Below are positions 24,429 to 35,399 of a DNA stretch of 64,000 nucleotides, piece after piece. The notes beneath the pieces were generated by a model. The model was given only the letters and a program-made list of their open reading frames with translations, was not told the origin of the DNA and did no database searches. The stretch is from Alnus glutinosa (lineage: Eukaryota; Streptophyta; Magnoliopsida; Fagales; Betulaceae): the NCBI RefSeq assembly GCF_958979055.1, contig NC_084888.1:36537804-36601803 (forward strand), written 5' to 3'. Position numbers and translations under genes: made by a program. Position 1 is the first letter of the stretch, and every line of letters starts with the position of its first letter.

Positions 24429-25144
24429 GACAGAATTCAAAGGGACATGCGGAAAATGATTATAAGCGGCTAAACCTTCCCAAAGACGTCGTCGTCGTCG
24501 TTAAGCCAGTGAGGCCTCAACGTTCTCTATATTTCACACGGTAATCGATGTGAAACAGTGAAAGCCGCGAAAGTTCTTGAAAGTTCTTCGTTTTTCTTAA
24601 ACGACAGCAAGTTTCAGTCATTTACTACGTGAACATCATTTGATTCTTGAGATCTGAGACTGAGACCCTCGTAGTCGTCTATTAATTTCTCTAGACGACA
24701 AGGATTTTTGGTTAAACGTTGTCGTGTCCAGAGAATAATGAGTCATGACTCCATTTTCATTTTCACTAATTTGTTACGGCATAAAGTTTTTTGGAAAATA
24801 TTTTTCCCTATTTAGTGTAACAAAAAATATTGATATAATTAACTGAAACAGGCCTAAAATGTTTTAGGCTTTTAACAAACTCCCAACTCCCAAGGCATTT
24901 GAGTAGGTATGAAATTCCCCTCTTTTAATTTAGCTAGACAACACCAATGTTTGGGCTCAAGATTGCTGTGTCCAAAGCATAAACTACTTAATTTTGATTT
25001 TTACTAATTTGTTCAAGCATAATATTTACTAAAAAGTATTTTCATATTTTTAGTATTTGGCATAAGCGAAAAATCCAAACCAATGCAAAAGGAAAACTAA
25101 GATATAAATTTGTGAGAAAAAATTGGGTGTATTTTAAAATAAAT
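24429..25144. other. PSRP4 upstream region and spacer
   Basis: A short (GTC)n-like run lies at 24487-24500, within 80 bp of the PSRP4 start. The rest is AT-rich without gene-like frames. The stretch 24760-24880 weakly resembles 25000-25080 (CACTAATTTGTT / TACTAATTTGTT then GGCATAA / AGCATAA), which may be ends of an old insertion. Confidence 0.4.
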
Positions 25145-25211
25145 AATGATTCATTGCCACATTTCTATACAACTTTTCATTACCTTGCTTATGTGGCAAA
25201 GTGTTCTCCCA

Positions 25212-25243
<32 letters not shown>

Positions 25244-25322
25244 CTCAAAAAGTAATAATGGACCACCTTGCCACATAGACAAGGTGATAAAAAGTTGTAT
25301 AAAAAAGTAGCAATGAATCATT
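25145..25322. mobile_element. MITE, copy 2 of the AATGATTCA family
   Basis: The left arm AATGATTCATTGCCAC...CAACTTTTCATTACC and the right arm ending GCAATGAATCATT are inverted repeats around an A-run of about 22. It is the same family as 14482-14656. Its right end abuts the Mutator-like element at 25323. Confidence 0.8.
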
Positions 25323-26267
25323 GAGAATATCTTCAATCCGGTCCGAGGAGAAATTAGGCATTTTTTGTCTTCCAATAAAAGGTTGACACATAAGCATGGA
25401 ACAAAAAAAATCAAATAGAACAAAATAGACGACCATTTCTTCAATGCATGCTAAAAAACAAAATACCCTCTGTTCTTCAACACCGGTCAATCGCCACCCA
25501 AATCCGAATGTTGCCACCGCCGACACCGCCCAGGCCCAAGTTGAACGCTGCCGAAGCTGTCCAGGCTTGAGCCAAACGCCACCGACGCTGCCCAGGCCCA
25601 AATTGAAAGTCGCTGACGCTGCCTCCTCCACTGATCGTCGTCGCCCAATCGGAACGCTGCCCAGGCCCGAATGCCGCCGCCCATGCCGCGCCGGGACTTC
25701 TGAGAAAAACCCACACCGGTAACTCTCCCGTGTGGAATTTTCTCTGTCTGTGTTCTCTCTCTCTCTCTCTCTCATTTTATGTCCATCTCTCTTTGAATTT
25801 TTTTGGTTTTTTTTTTTTTTTTTTTCTCTTCATAATTCATTTTCGGTCTCTGTTGTATAATCTAAAGGAAACAATTTTTTTTTTTTTTTTGGGGTATAAT
25901 TTAAAGGAAACAGAAATGCTCATATGCACACAAGGTGTATGATGAAATGCCTCACCCACACCGGTGGAGAAGCAGTGGTCTAGTCTGGGCGGATGGTGAA
26001 CCTGATTTGGGTAAATGGTGTTGGCGACGGCTTTGGCAGCGTGGTCCAGTTCGGACGGTGATTTGGCGATCGGCGGATGGGCGACGGGCGGATGTGAATT
26101 GGGGCAGTGGGTTTTTCTTTCTTTTTTAGAACACAAATATGGGAGTTGTAGGAGGGATCGAGTACTTCAGCATCATTTCATATTTTTTTTTTTAGCTGAT
26201 GTGTCAAGTGATTATTGGTGGGCATAAACCCACTGGTTTCTGCCACTGCCGTATAAAAGGGACTCTC
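25323..26267. mobile_element. Mutator-like element, possible Pack-MULE
   Basis: The 945-bp insert is bounded by a perfect 9-bp repeat TGAATCATT (25314-25322 and 26268-26276), the size expected for Mutator. The ends GAGAATATC and GGACTCTC, and inner stretches (CAATAAAAGGTTGACACATA against the inverse of TGTGTCAAGTGATTATTG), show diverged terminal inverted repeats of about 80 bp. The interior contains two GC-rich islands (25490-25700, with a degenerate repeat around GCCCAGGCCCAA, and 25955-26110) inside AT-rich DNA, as when host gene pieces are captured. No transposase is visible. Frames through 25245-25775 are low-complexity by-products of the GC-rich repeat. Confidence 0.7.
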
Positions 26268-26276
26268 TGAATCATT

Positions 26277-27556
26277 ACTATTTTAAAATTTGGCTTTGTA
26301 GGTGTTTAACACTTTTGTGTACTCCTTTTTTGATATAATAAAATCTCTTCCTGTTGTTGCCCTGTTGACGCAGGTAAATTGTCGAACCACGTAAATCTTC
26401 TTGTCTTTCGTTTTGTTTTGTTTTTTTTTTTTTTTTTTAAAGACTATATCACGTTTGTTCCGCTTGAGTGTTTGTGAGAAATTCGCGACTTTTAGCACCA
26501 TATGTCACCAAGGACCTCCATCTGATATATATATATATATATCTGCTTTTATGATTTGCAGAAACAGATCAAGGTGAATCCCAAACACAGCTACTGCCAC
26601 ATAATTTAGATTAGAAGTTGATCAGAAGCTAGCAACAAGCAAGGCAATTGAGAACATATGGTACAGACTGGTAAATGATCTACTGATGTATGGAAGAAAA
26701 CCTCTCGATTCCAACCCAACACCAAGAAAATTTAAACTGAAGTTTTTGTTACTAAAGCAATTGGCTTCAAGTGGGTACACTTCAGAAATGGAATAACAAG
26801 TTTCCTACAGTTAAAAAAACAAAAAGAAACATAGTAAACTCATCAAACAGCTTGATTTATCTGATTCTTTTGGTTGAAAAAAAGGTATTAAAACTGCCTA
26901 TTGAACCCATATCTCTTTCTAATACTAACCCACTATCAAGGAGATCAAACAACCTAGAAAAGAGGCATTAAGTGATGAAGAAGACAAGGAGAATCATCAA
27001 TGACTGAAAGAGATGGACATATTCAGAGATGCCACATTGTTCCTTGCAGAAGTCCCATTCCTTTCAATAAGAAAGCTCATTTCCTCACCTTCAAGATATT
27101 CAATTGAATAAATATTGCATAGAACTAATACCAGAACACAAATTACCTTGCTCCTCGCCCTCACAAAGATGGTTCCCAATTTCCCTAGTCTCTGACGGCT
27201 CTGCCCAAAATTCAGCTATTTCTCTTTATTCTTGTATATAAAAGTGTATGTAATTCAGCTGGATGAAGTATGAATAAAGCTAATTCAAGCATGAAACAAG
27301 CAACCCTAACAATTCGCAAAGAATCGAAAGATAAAACCATGAATTCAACAAAATTGAACATAAAAAGAAATTCACTGCAATTGAAGATCTGATGACCGAT
27401 CATTACCAAACAGAGAGCGTATTCTTACAAAAGATCACACACAAGAAACGATCCGAATCAATATACAAAAGCAAAGACACAGGCACCACAAAATCCACCA
27501 AATTATCCACGACTGAAAATACAAAGACCGAGCTCACCTAGTTGGCTTGCTAAATC
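26277..27556. other. PH1 3' flank and spacer
   Basis: The stretch 26280-26480 has a (T)-rich tail and a GTCGAACCACGTAAATC motif like those in plant copia LTRs, so it may be an LTR remnant. From about 27200 the sequence is probably PH1 3' UTR. No gene-like frame is seen. Confidence 0.35.
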
Positions 27557-27988
27557 TCACCGCTTGCTATCGTAATCGACGATCTCGGAATCGGTAACCG
27601 ACCTGGAGTGCTGCACTATGGACCGTCCGATGGAGTTGATCCAGTCCTCCTTCTCCTTCTCTGAGTCGGCGATGAAGTACATGGTCTCGGCCCGGGTGGA
27701 GAGCTCGAAGGCGTACTGTTTGTTGAGGACGTCCTCGGCGCCCTTAACTGTGAGGCAGCTGGCCACTGGGATGACGCCACGTGGCGTGGAGACGCGGGTG
27801 ACGGTGGATTCCTTGAACCAGAAGAGCTTGCCTTGCTTAAGCACGAACCAGCGGCGGCGCCACGTCTTGATGTACTCGCCTTGCTTCATCAGCCACCCGG
27901 TGCGCTCCGGGTTCGACCAGAACTCCACGCCGTCGTAGTTACTGGGCTTCTCCGCCTGGCCCGTCGCGGCCCGCCACAGGCTCGCCAT
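27557..27988 (-). CDS. PH1: Single-PH-domain protein (AtPH1-like)
   Basis: One uninterrupted frame encodes 143 aa, close to the 145 aa of Arabidopsis PH1. The pleckstrin homology domain covers about residues 27-133: ERTGWLMKQGEYIKTWRRRW in strands 1-2, FVLKQGKLFWF in strand 3, the PRGVIPV loop, FELSTRAETMYFIADS, and a C-terminal helix EKEDWINSIGRSIVQ whose Trp is the invariant one. Basic residues in the strand 1-2 loop (K, RRR) would contact phosphoinositide headgroups. The family binds phosphoinositides, and AtPH1 has been placed on late endosomes. No signal or membrane segment is present. A piece of this gene recurs in the receptor-kinase array (35057-35150 and 49323-49361). Confidence 0.93.
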   Translation of the reverse strand: MASLWRAATGQAEKPSNYDGVEFWSNPERTGWLMKQGEYIKTWRRRWFVLKQGKLFWFKESTVTRVSTPRGVIPVASCLTVKGAEDVLNKQYAFELSTRAETMYFIADSEKEKEDWINSIGRSIVQHSRSVTDSEIVDYDSKR

Positions 27989-28136
27989 CGGACTTTGGGG
28001 TTTCCGGGTTCGGGTTTGGGTTAAGATCGTTGAATGATCGTTGGTGAAGCTGAATTATGGAAAGTGATTGAAGAGAAGAAAGAGAAAGCTGTCTGTGCCG
28101 GACAGAATTTTGGGTTTTTTTTTGGGTTGTATTTGA

Positions 28137-28690
28137 GAAAAATCATATTTACCCCTAATTTTTCATCTTATTTGAATTTAGGCCTTAGATTTTTAATTGA
28201 AAAAATAAGATCCTTAAGTTTTATCTAAATTTTAAATTGATCCTTCTATTACTTTACCATAAAAATTAACGATTTTTCATTTGAAACTCTAGAGTCCATA
28301 TTAGTACCAAATACAAGATGTCAACGAGTCAACATCCATGTTAACATTAAAGTTAACGGTTTTTTTTTTCTCTAATGTTAAAAATCTAGAAGATTGAAAT
28401 GACAGAAGAAGTTGGTTTTTGTTTTTAGAGTTGAGTCTTTTTTAATTTTTTTTTAATGAATGATTTGACGCTTAATAATGTGGCATTATTATTAGATGCT
28501 TATATGAATGTTGATGTACTAATTGAGACATACATGACATACGACAAACTATTAATTTTGAAGAAAAAAGTGACAGAAAAACCCATTTAAAATTCGTACA
28601 AAAATTAAAGGCCATATTCTTGAAATTAAAAATTCAATAACTAAATTCAAATAAAATAAAAATTTAAGAGTTAAATATAATTATTTTCCT
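28137..28690. mobile_element. Non-autonomous element with long TIRs
   Basis: The first ~110 bp (for example CTTATTTGAATTTAGGCCTT) and the inverse of the last ~110 bp (TTTTATTTGAATTTAGTTAT) match at roughly three bases in four. The centre has no coding frame. The left end lies about 150 bp upstream of the PH1 start codon. The target duplication is unclear. Confidence 0.6.
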
Positions 28691-28894
28691 TTTAGTTTTT
28701 CTTTTGTTTTATTTGTTTTTGTTTCTTTTGGATAAATGTGTGAATGTACCCGTCAAAATTTGTATATTTGTGAATAGCCCCTTTTTTTGAGAAACGAATC
28801 CCTTAACTTTTTTTTTTTTTTTTTTTTTCCTTAGTTATAAGTTATACATGTTTTCGGTGGGAGTCTGGATCCATCGGGTACCTGATGACCAACC

Positions 28895-29830
28895 ATCCAA
28901 ATCCTGCCATTTGGCACCTAAAAATCACACCGCCAACCCTAAACCCCCACCCACCAAGCTTTAAATAACGAAGTTCACCTCAAGTGCCGTACGCCATGCG
29001 TTTCTGCTATCCTCTCGATCTTGTCTTCTCTACCTCTCCTCTGAAATCCTAACCCTAACCTCATTCTCTCAAAAATTGCGCCCTTCGCCTCCTTCAGACA
29101 GCCTCTTTTTCCTTCAGATACCTCTACGCCTAACAAATGGATTGAGAGACCACGGTGCGCGAGTTGCGGCGGACCGGGGGAAGGATCGCCTGGTCCGCCT
29201 CAACTCGCTCACGATGGTCTTGCCTCTCTCTGGAGCCCGATTCACGACAACGCGTGCTTAGATTTGAATTCACATACCTGAATTCTTAATCTTTGAAGGT
29301 AAAAGTCTTACTTTTTGAAATACACAGACTCGCGCATGTGATTTTGAATTTTGCATTGCTAATTTTGATTAAGTAGTTATCACGAATGGAGGAACTGATC
29401 AAATATATTGGAGATTTTGGTTCTTCTTAATGTTCGTTTGGGTCCTAATTCTTTCTGTGTGCTTCGGAATTGCTTGCAACATAAACACGATTAAAACTAA
29501 ACCTCCTTTATAGATGTTTGAGATGGGCTTTTGGCTCTGGCTGTTTAACTTCGATTGCTAATTGGATTAGTCAGAGTAATATTTCAAATTCAAAACCTGA
29601 TTTGTATGGAGATCTCAAGCATTGGCTCCCTATGGCGATCGTTCCAATTGGATCGTGCACTACTACTGCGCTAGTACCGCCTCGTTGCCGAGGAATTGGA
29701 GAAAGCCGGAATTGCTATAGTGAGATTGTGAATTCATCTCTGGTTTTCACCCTTTTCTGTGATTCTCGTCTGCTTGGAATGGCTCGCCATGCGGTTTGTA
29801 CGGATTGAATTTAATCTGTTCTAATTGGAC
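28895..29830 (+). other. Promoter-like and leader-like region without a coding sequence
   Basis: Telo-box-like motifs AACCCTAAACCC (about 28936) and TAACCCTAACC (about 29050) flank TTTAAATAA (about 28961). A CT-rich leader, a GC-richer segment (29140-29230) and a possible donor GTAAAAG (about 29300) follow. The longest frames (61 and 96 codons) match nothing I know. It looks like the 5' end of a translation-related plant gene whose coding part is absent, or a non-coding transcript. Confidence 0.35.
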
Positions 29831-29917
29831 TTTGCATGTTGAAAACTTTGGAAAGAAAATACCATTAGTTGAATAACCTTCCTACCTGTTGTAGTAGAAA
29901 CGCTTGGGGGTATATTT

Positions 29918-30700
29918 CGGGGGTGAGAATGCAAAGATTGATAAATAAAAGGTTAAATACCTTTTTGTTCCTTGTGGTCAAGCCCAAATAAAAAAAGTTG
30001 TTCAGTTTTAAAAAGTTTCACATGTGTGACTTGTCGTTAATGAAAAAATTCAGGTAGTATTTCCATTTGGTCCATTTGGCCTGCGTCTATGTTTTTAATG
30101 ACTATTCACGTTACTCCCTTGAAATGCTTATACATGTCCCTCTTACATATTTCGTCCAATTTAAATTACTACCATCTTATGTGGCCCACCTATTAATATT
30201 ATAGGTGATATTTAGGGTTTTAATGTCATGTATGACGAAGAAACCAAAATAATAAAAAATTTATACAACGGATGGATGGTTTAGCCACTCCCAATGGGTT
30301 GGGAGTGGTTCGCGGCCACCTTCAAAGGTTTCTTGGACTACTCAATCACCCCCTGTTTTCAATTTTATTTTTTCTTTTCTTTGGTAATCAAAATTCTAAT
30401 TACTCTACGAGACAATAACCATTTTTTACTAATAATTGCGAATTGTGTAACAAGTTAATTTTCACTCAAAAAAAAAAAAATTAATTTATTTAAGCTTAAA
30501 TATAAGAATAACTGCATTATTTAATATTGTATATAGATTTAGATAATGATCCAAAAACGCTTATTACTTTATATGCGTATAGCGGATAATAACCGTATTT
30601 AATAACTGCGTGGATGTGGATATCTGAAAATGATAGCTGCATTTTGCGGATATTGCTAATAACCGTATTTGTATCTGCATTTTCACCCTCACCAAATACT
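29918..30700. mobile_element. Possible hAT-like non-autonomous element
   Basis: The left GGGGGTGAGAATGCA and the inverse of the right, GAGGGTGAAAATGCA, are similar. The right half carries repeated GATAATAACCGTATTT motifs common in hAT derivatives. No target duplication was found. Confidence 0.35.
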
Positions 30701-31241
30701 CAATCATGCATTTTTTTAGTTTTAATTGTGCCAATGCATGTCTGTTGCATTTGAATCCAAAATAGCTACTTGGGATTTTAGATTTTGCAATTTAATTTTT
30801 CATAAATTTAAGTCTAATATGAGATTTACTTTTTTAATTTTTTAAGAAATATGAGATTTACTTGACTACAATAGACATGACAAGAAAATTATATATAATA
30901 GCTTAGCTAAACTAAAATAAAGCATCTTACATCAATATTGATGGAATCTCAAATATTTTCGTATAAATTAATGAAAGCACATAGTTTGTTTTTGAAACTA
31001 GATTGTTTAGCTGCGTTTAAATGGTGGATTATAGCGCATAAAATATACAAAAATGATATAGATGGAATGCAACTACGTAATACCAAATGAGAGAAATTAA
31101 CTAAAACTTGGTTCGTAAATGCATTTTTAATAAAAAAAGTTTCAAGTTTATCCTTAGAATTAAAAAAAAGTATGTGCTTCACACAAAGTAAATGAAATAT
31201 TTTTATAGACTGAATAGAAAGAATTTGTCTTTAGAAAAAAG

Positions 31242-31419
31242 AGAAATGATCCTTACACTCATTTCTCACAACAGCCTCACAACAAGCTGACGTGGCTGGT
31301 AGTATTTTATTATTTTTTTACAAAAAGAAAAGAAAAGAAAACAAAAAGTAATAAAATATTACCAGCCACGTCAGCTTGTTGTGAGGCTGTTGTGAGAAAT
31401 GAGTGTAGGGATCATTTCT
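31242..31419. mobile_element. Near-perfect palindromic MITE
   Basis: Arms of about 71 bp (starting AGAAATGATCC, containing CAACAAGCTGACGTGGCTGG) are inverted repeats with about two differences, around a 35-bp purine-rich loop. A transcript would form a long hairpin. The flanks (TTAGAAAAA and TTATTAAAA) only suggest a 9-bp duplication. Confidence 0.8.
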
Positions 31420-31420
31420 T

Positions 31421-31456
<36 letters not shown>

Positions 31457-31911
31457 GCTACCAACCCCTGTGCGAAATTGAAAAACTAGTAAATAAAAAA
31501 GAAAATGTGTTTCTTATTAGCTAAAATTGAGATGCTATGGTTAATATATGCTCCTCCAGCCCTAAATAGTAATTAGGATTCTCTCAAATTATTTGTTCGA
31601 ATTTAAGAAAATTCGGACAGGTAATTGTAAGAGACCATTTATGAGATTCACCTGACCAAATAAAAATTGGGTTGCCTAATCACTTATCTGGTTAGGTTGG
31701 TCCTATAAGTGGTTTCTCACAATCATTTGCTCAAATTATTTCAAATTCAAACAAATAATTTGAGAGGATCATGATCCAAATAGTAAAGCCTCCCTTTGGA
31801 TTAAGTCGGCACGGGTTGGCAATTTCTCTGAATTGCTGGAGAGTTTTTTTTTTAATAATCCAGGCGATTAGATGCATCTAACGGTTGGAACATGAAACTT
31901 GCCTTTTGTGT

Positions 31912-32708
31912 TATCGAGGCAACTCAAATCTCACATTTTCTTCCAAACCCTTTTCCACTTCTTATTTAACACGTAAAAAATCAAAGATAAAGCTTTACAG
32001 TCTGAATTGCTATGTAAGTATTCTTGAAAAATAGTTGAAAACAGATGCAAGACTCTTCCTTTCCACCTCTTTTTTCTATTTTTTTTTTTTTTAATTTTTT
32101 TAATTTTTTATTAAAGAGTGACAGTGTCGCATTTTTATTGGGCAGGCGTAACAACCTAACGGTTTCTGTCAAGTTAGTGGACGAAAATTGACTTTAGGGA
32201 GTAAATTGTCATTATCGCCCACTACAAGAACCTATCAGTTAATTTTTATAATACATAAAATAATTTGTAATTTAGATGAATCACAAAGATCAATAGTATT
32301 ATGGAGGCAACCCAAATCTCACATTTTCTTTCAAACCCTTTTCCACACCCTTTTCCACATCTTCTTTAACACGTAAAAAATCAAAGATAAAGCTCTGTGG
32401 TCTGAATTGCTCTGTAAGTATTCTTGAAAAAAAGTTGGAAACAGATGCAAGACTCTTCCTTTCCTCCTCTCTTTTCTATTTTTTTTTTTTTTTTAAATTT
32501 CTTTTAAATTTTAAATAGATTTATATTTTTATATTAAAGAGTGACACATGTTGCATTTTTATTAGATTGACGTGACAATTTAACAGTTTCTGTAAAGTTG
32601 GTAAACAAAAATTAACTTCACGGAATAAATTGTCATTATCACCTATTACAAGGATCTCTGAGTTAATTTTTATAAAACGTAAAATGATTTTTAATTTAAA
32701 TAAACTAT
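31912..32708. repeat. Direct tandem duplication, unit about 395 bp
   Basis: 31912-32302 and 32303-32708 share the order GAGGCAAC, AACACGTAAAAAATCAAAGA, ACAGATGCAAGACTCTTCC, a long T run, TTAAAGAGTGACA, AAATTGTCATTATC and AGTTAATTTTTATAA. They are diverged and non-coding. Confidence 0.75.
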
Positions 32709-32719
32709 AGTTTTCCATT

Positions 32720-34280
32720 ATTTAATTATTTATTGTGAGCTTAGTAGTTGGTACTTCTCTATTACGTTCTCTGTTTTGGTACACTATAGATCAGTGGCGG
32801 GGCCCTTGGTGTACACCTCATGCCTCATGGCTCTTGTCATGGCTGACATCTAAAAAAAAAAAAAAAAAATAGAGAGAAATGCTAGATTCTAGACCAAGCC
32901 ACATGGCACACCGTCAGCATTTTTAGATTACTCTTACCTTTTTTATAGTAGGATCTACCATTTCTCAATTGAAGCGTGCCGTGCAAGAAGCCAATAGAAC
33001 CTACACGAATGCACTAAGCTTCTTTCCCTTGAGTGCTTGCGACACTCACAATCGACCTAATAACGTACCTTTTTCTTTTTTCACTTTAAACCATCCACTT
33101 ATATTCTCTTTGCTGCCGGCCCAAAAAGTAAAAAAGAAGAAGCAACTTCGATCTCTTTGCTGTTCAAGTGCAATTGTGATTCATGCATGGATAATCACTA
33201 TTTTACATAAATAATAGTATGATTTTAATTTTGATGTGTGCAGGATTATGATATCATCCGATTGTTCCTTCAACTTCCATTGAAAAATAATGATTGTTAG
33301 TTTTCTTCTTTTCTCCGTGGTCGATGAGAAGATACCTCACCTAGTCACCTTGGTTATTCTCTTGAGCTAGAAGTTAGCCATCAAATATTACATCCTTAAT
33401 TGACAAGTTCATAATCACCATCTCCTTGGAGAATGGGGAGGATAACTTACTAGGGTTAAGCCAATTAAACAGCATAAAAATATATATTAGGGTAAAGCTA
33501 ACTGAACAATATGGAAATAAGAACTCTAATCCAAACTTACTTTTAATCTGCATGGCATATCGAAAACAATGACATTTTTGCATCTGAACACAACGAATTC
33601 TCTACATTTTTAAAATTACGAGCATTCCGCCCTTGTCAAAAGCACCACATTAAACATAATAGAGCCAATTAACCTCCATACTATCATAAGTACTGTACCA
33701 CACCCTACTTGTCCTCTCCAATTGACCTACACATCGATCACCCAGTGCTTAACTTGTGCGTCAAGAACCATGTAGTTCTTGATTGTATGGTTGTAATGAA
33801 GTTAAACTACTGGCCTGCTAGTATTAAGTAGCATTCAACTTACAGATTCACTTCAGAAGTGACGCATAGTGTTGCTCTCTAAAATGAAAGGGTTTTTTTT
33901 TTTTTTTTTTTTGGTTCATTGGTTGCACAACAACGCATGTTCTAAGAATAGAGACAATTGTGTGGAATATGGGTAGACTTTTTTGGCCTAGTGCTCCATT
34001 AATCAATCATCATTAGTTTATATTTCTTAGGTGGAACAAATGCTGCTCATTGAGTTGTGCAATTAAGTTACAGAGTATGTTGGAAATGACCTTTCCAATC
34101 TCCAATTATTTATTTATTTATTTTTAATTAGATCGAAAAATAGGTGAAAAGGCTTTTTTTACCCATTTTTTTTTAATATAAAAATTTACTCCTAATTAAA
34201 TTTTTCATTTTTCTAAAAAATGACCCGCATTGAGTCACCTTGTGACCCCGCTGTGTAAAGAGAATATGGGAACATATCAT
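32720..34280. repeat. Spacer entering the RLK repeat unit (first copy of 3' flank, part 1)
   Basis: From about 33165 the sequence matches 48345-48740 (shared ATTGTGATTCATG, GATGTGTRCAGGATTATGAT, ATCCGATTGTTCCTTCAACT). This marks the far edge of the duplicated unit that carries the receptor kinase. No intact gene is present; a run of T lies at 33894-33912. Confidence 0.65.
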
Positions 34281-34878
34281 GTAGGTCCAAGCTAGGCCAT
34301 AACTCTTTGATGCTTGTGGCCGCATGTGATTCCCTGTCAGTCGCAGAAGTGGAGTGTTAGAAAATATGTCATATTTCTCAAGACCCATGAGATGAAAAAA
34401 ATGAGAAGACAGAAAAATTAAATCAATCACATATGACATTAAGATTTAAGTGGTTCCCTCAATATGAAATATGTCTATTATCGAAGGTAATCACCAAGAA
34501 ATTCAATATGAAGATAGAGTACAAAACCTAGTAGAAAGAAAATCACTCATAACCTAATTCTCACTTTTACCCAAAAGGAAAATAATAACATAAAGAAAAA
34601 CTCTCTTTCTTTTTGAGCTCTCTCTCTCTCTCTCTTTCTTTTTTCTCTCTTCACACTCATTTACGTTGTAAACAAGCTACTTCTCCATGAAGTAAGGCTC
34701 CGGCCAGAAAAAAAGGTGTCTAACACTGAGACAATTCAAGTCATACCACAACAGATAGAATCATTCCAAGAGGTGAAGATCTTAAATGGATCATTGGGTA
34801 CGTATCAATTCTTTGAATTTGAGCAAAGCCCCAAACGATCGATCAGTCTCGTTGGTTGGAGTGGTAGCAGCGGCAGTT
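34281..34878 (-). pseudogene. Fragment of LRR receptor-kinase N-terminal exon, split by a solo LTR
   Basis: 34281-34354 and 34754-34878 together match the region of copies 1 and 2 encoding the N-terminal cap. Shared plus-strand stretches are AACTCTTTGATGCTTG, GGCCGCATGT, GATAGAATCATTCCAAGAGG and AATTCTTTGAATTTGAG. Less than 200 bp of the gene remains, with no kinase part, so this is the stump of a lost copy. The solo LTR at 34355-34753 lies between the halves. Confidence 0.75.
34355..34753. mobile_element. Solo LTR in an RLK relic (fossil)
   Basis: This 399-bp insertion begins TGTTAG and ends CAACA, interrupting the otherwise collinear receptor-kinase fragment. It contains a GTGGTTC motif and a long CT tract as in copia LTRs. 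The flanks suggest an imperfect short duplication. It has no coding sequence. Confidence 0.55.
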
Positions 34879-35056
34879 TCCACAATTTATCACGTAATTC
34901 TTTTCACAACAATCAAAATTTATGATTCTGTTTTGGGTGTCATACATGAAAACTGTGGTTCTCAGATGTTCTTCATCAATAAAAGATTGAAAATGTATAT
35001 TCAAGAAAGTCGGGTTGGTATTACTATTCTACGACTTTTGACGCTAAATTATTCAT

Positions 35057-35150
35057 CCATTGGGATGATGCCGCGTGGCCTGGGGGAGTGGGTGACGGTG
35101 GAGTCCTTGAACCGCAAGAACTTGCCTTGCTTGATTACCAACCAGCGGCA
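35057..35150 (-). pseudogene. Captured fragment of the PH1 coding sequence
   Basis: These 94 bp match 27763-27857 inside PH1. On the minus strand the fragment reads RWLVIKQGKFLRFKDSTVT and then PRGIIP, against RWFVLKQGKLFWFKESTVT and PRGVIP in PH1. The rest of the PH domain is absent. It lies in the 3' flank of the receptor-kinase unit; a shorter counterpart is at 49323-49361. Confidence 0.7.
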
Positions 35151-35399
35151 AAAAAAACCCAGTCACTTATTCAAATCAAATCATGACATTCTTTGAATTT
35201 AATGTTGGAATTAAAACGTTTCGAATTCATCCTTGAAATTCTTAGTTGTAAGCAATATACACTCATACCGTTCAAAGTAATTATCTTATATTTTAGAAAC
35301 TAAAAATATTGTTCAGCCAAAAATTAAAAGGTGATAAGAATGCCATCAAGAGTAATAGTGAGAACAAATACGAGGAAGGCTGCTAGCTTCTAGCTAGTG

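Noticed and set aside
25245-25775. 176-codon minus-strand frame
   Set aside because: It crosses the junction between the MITE and the Mutator-like element and reflects a GC-rich degenerate repeat.
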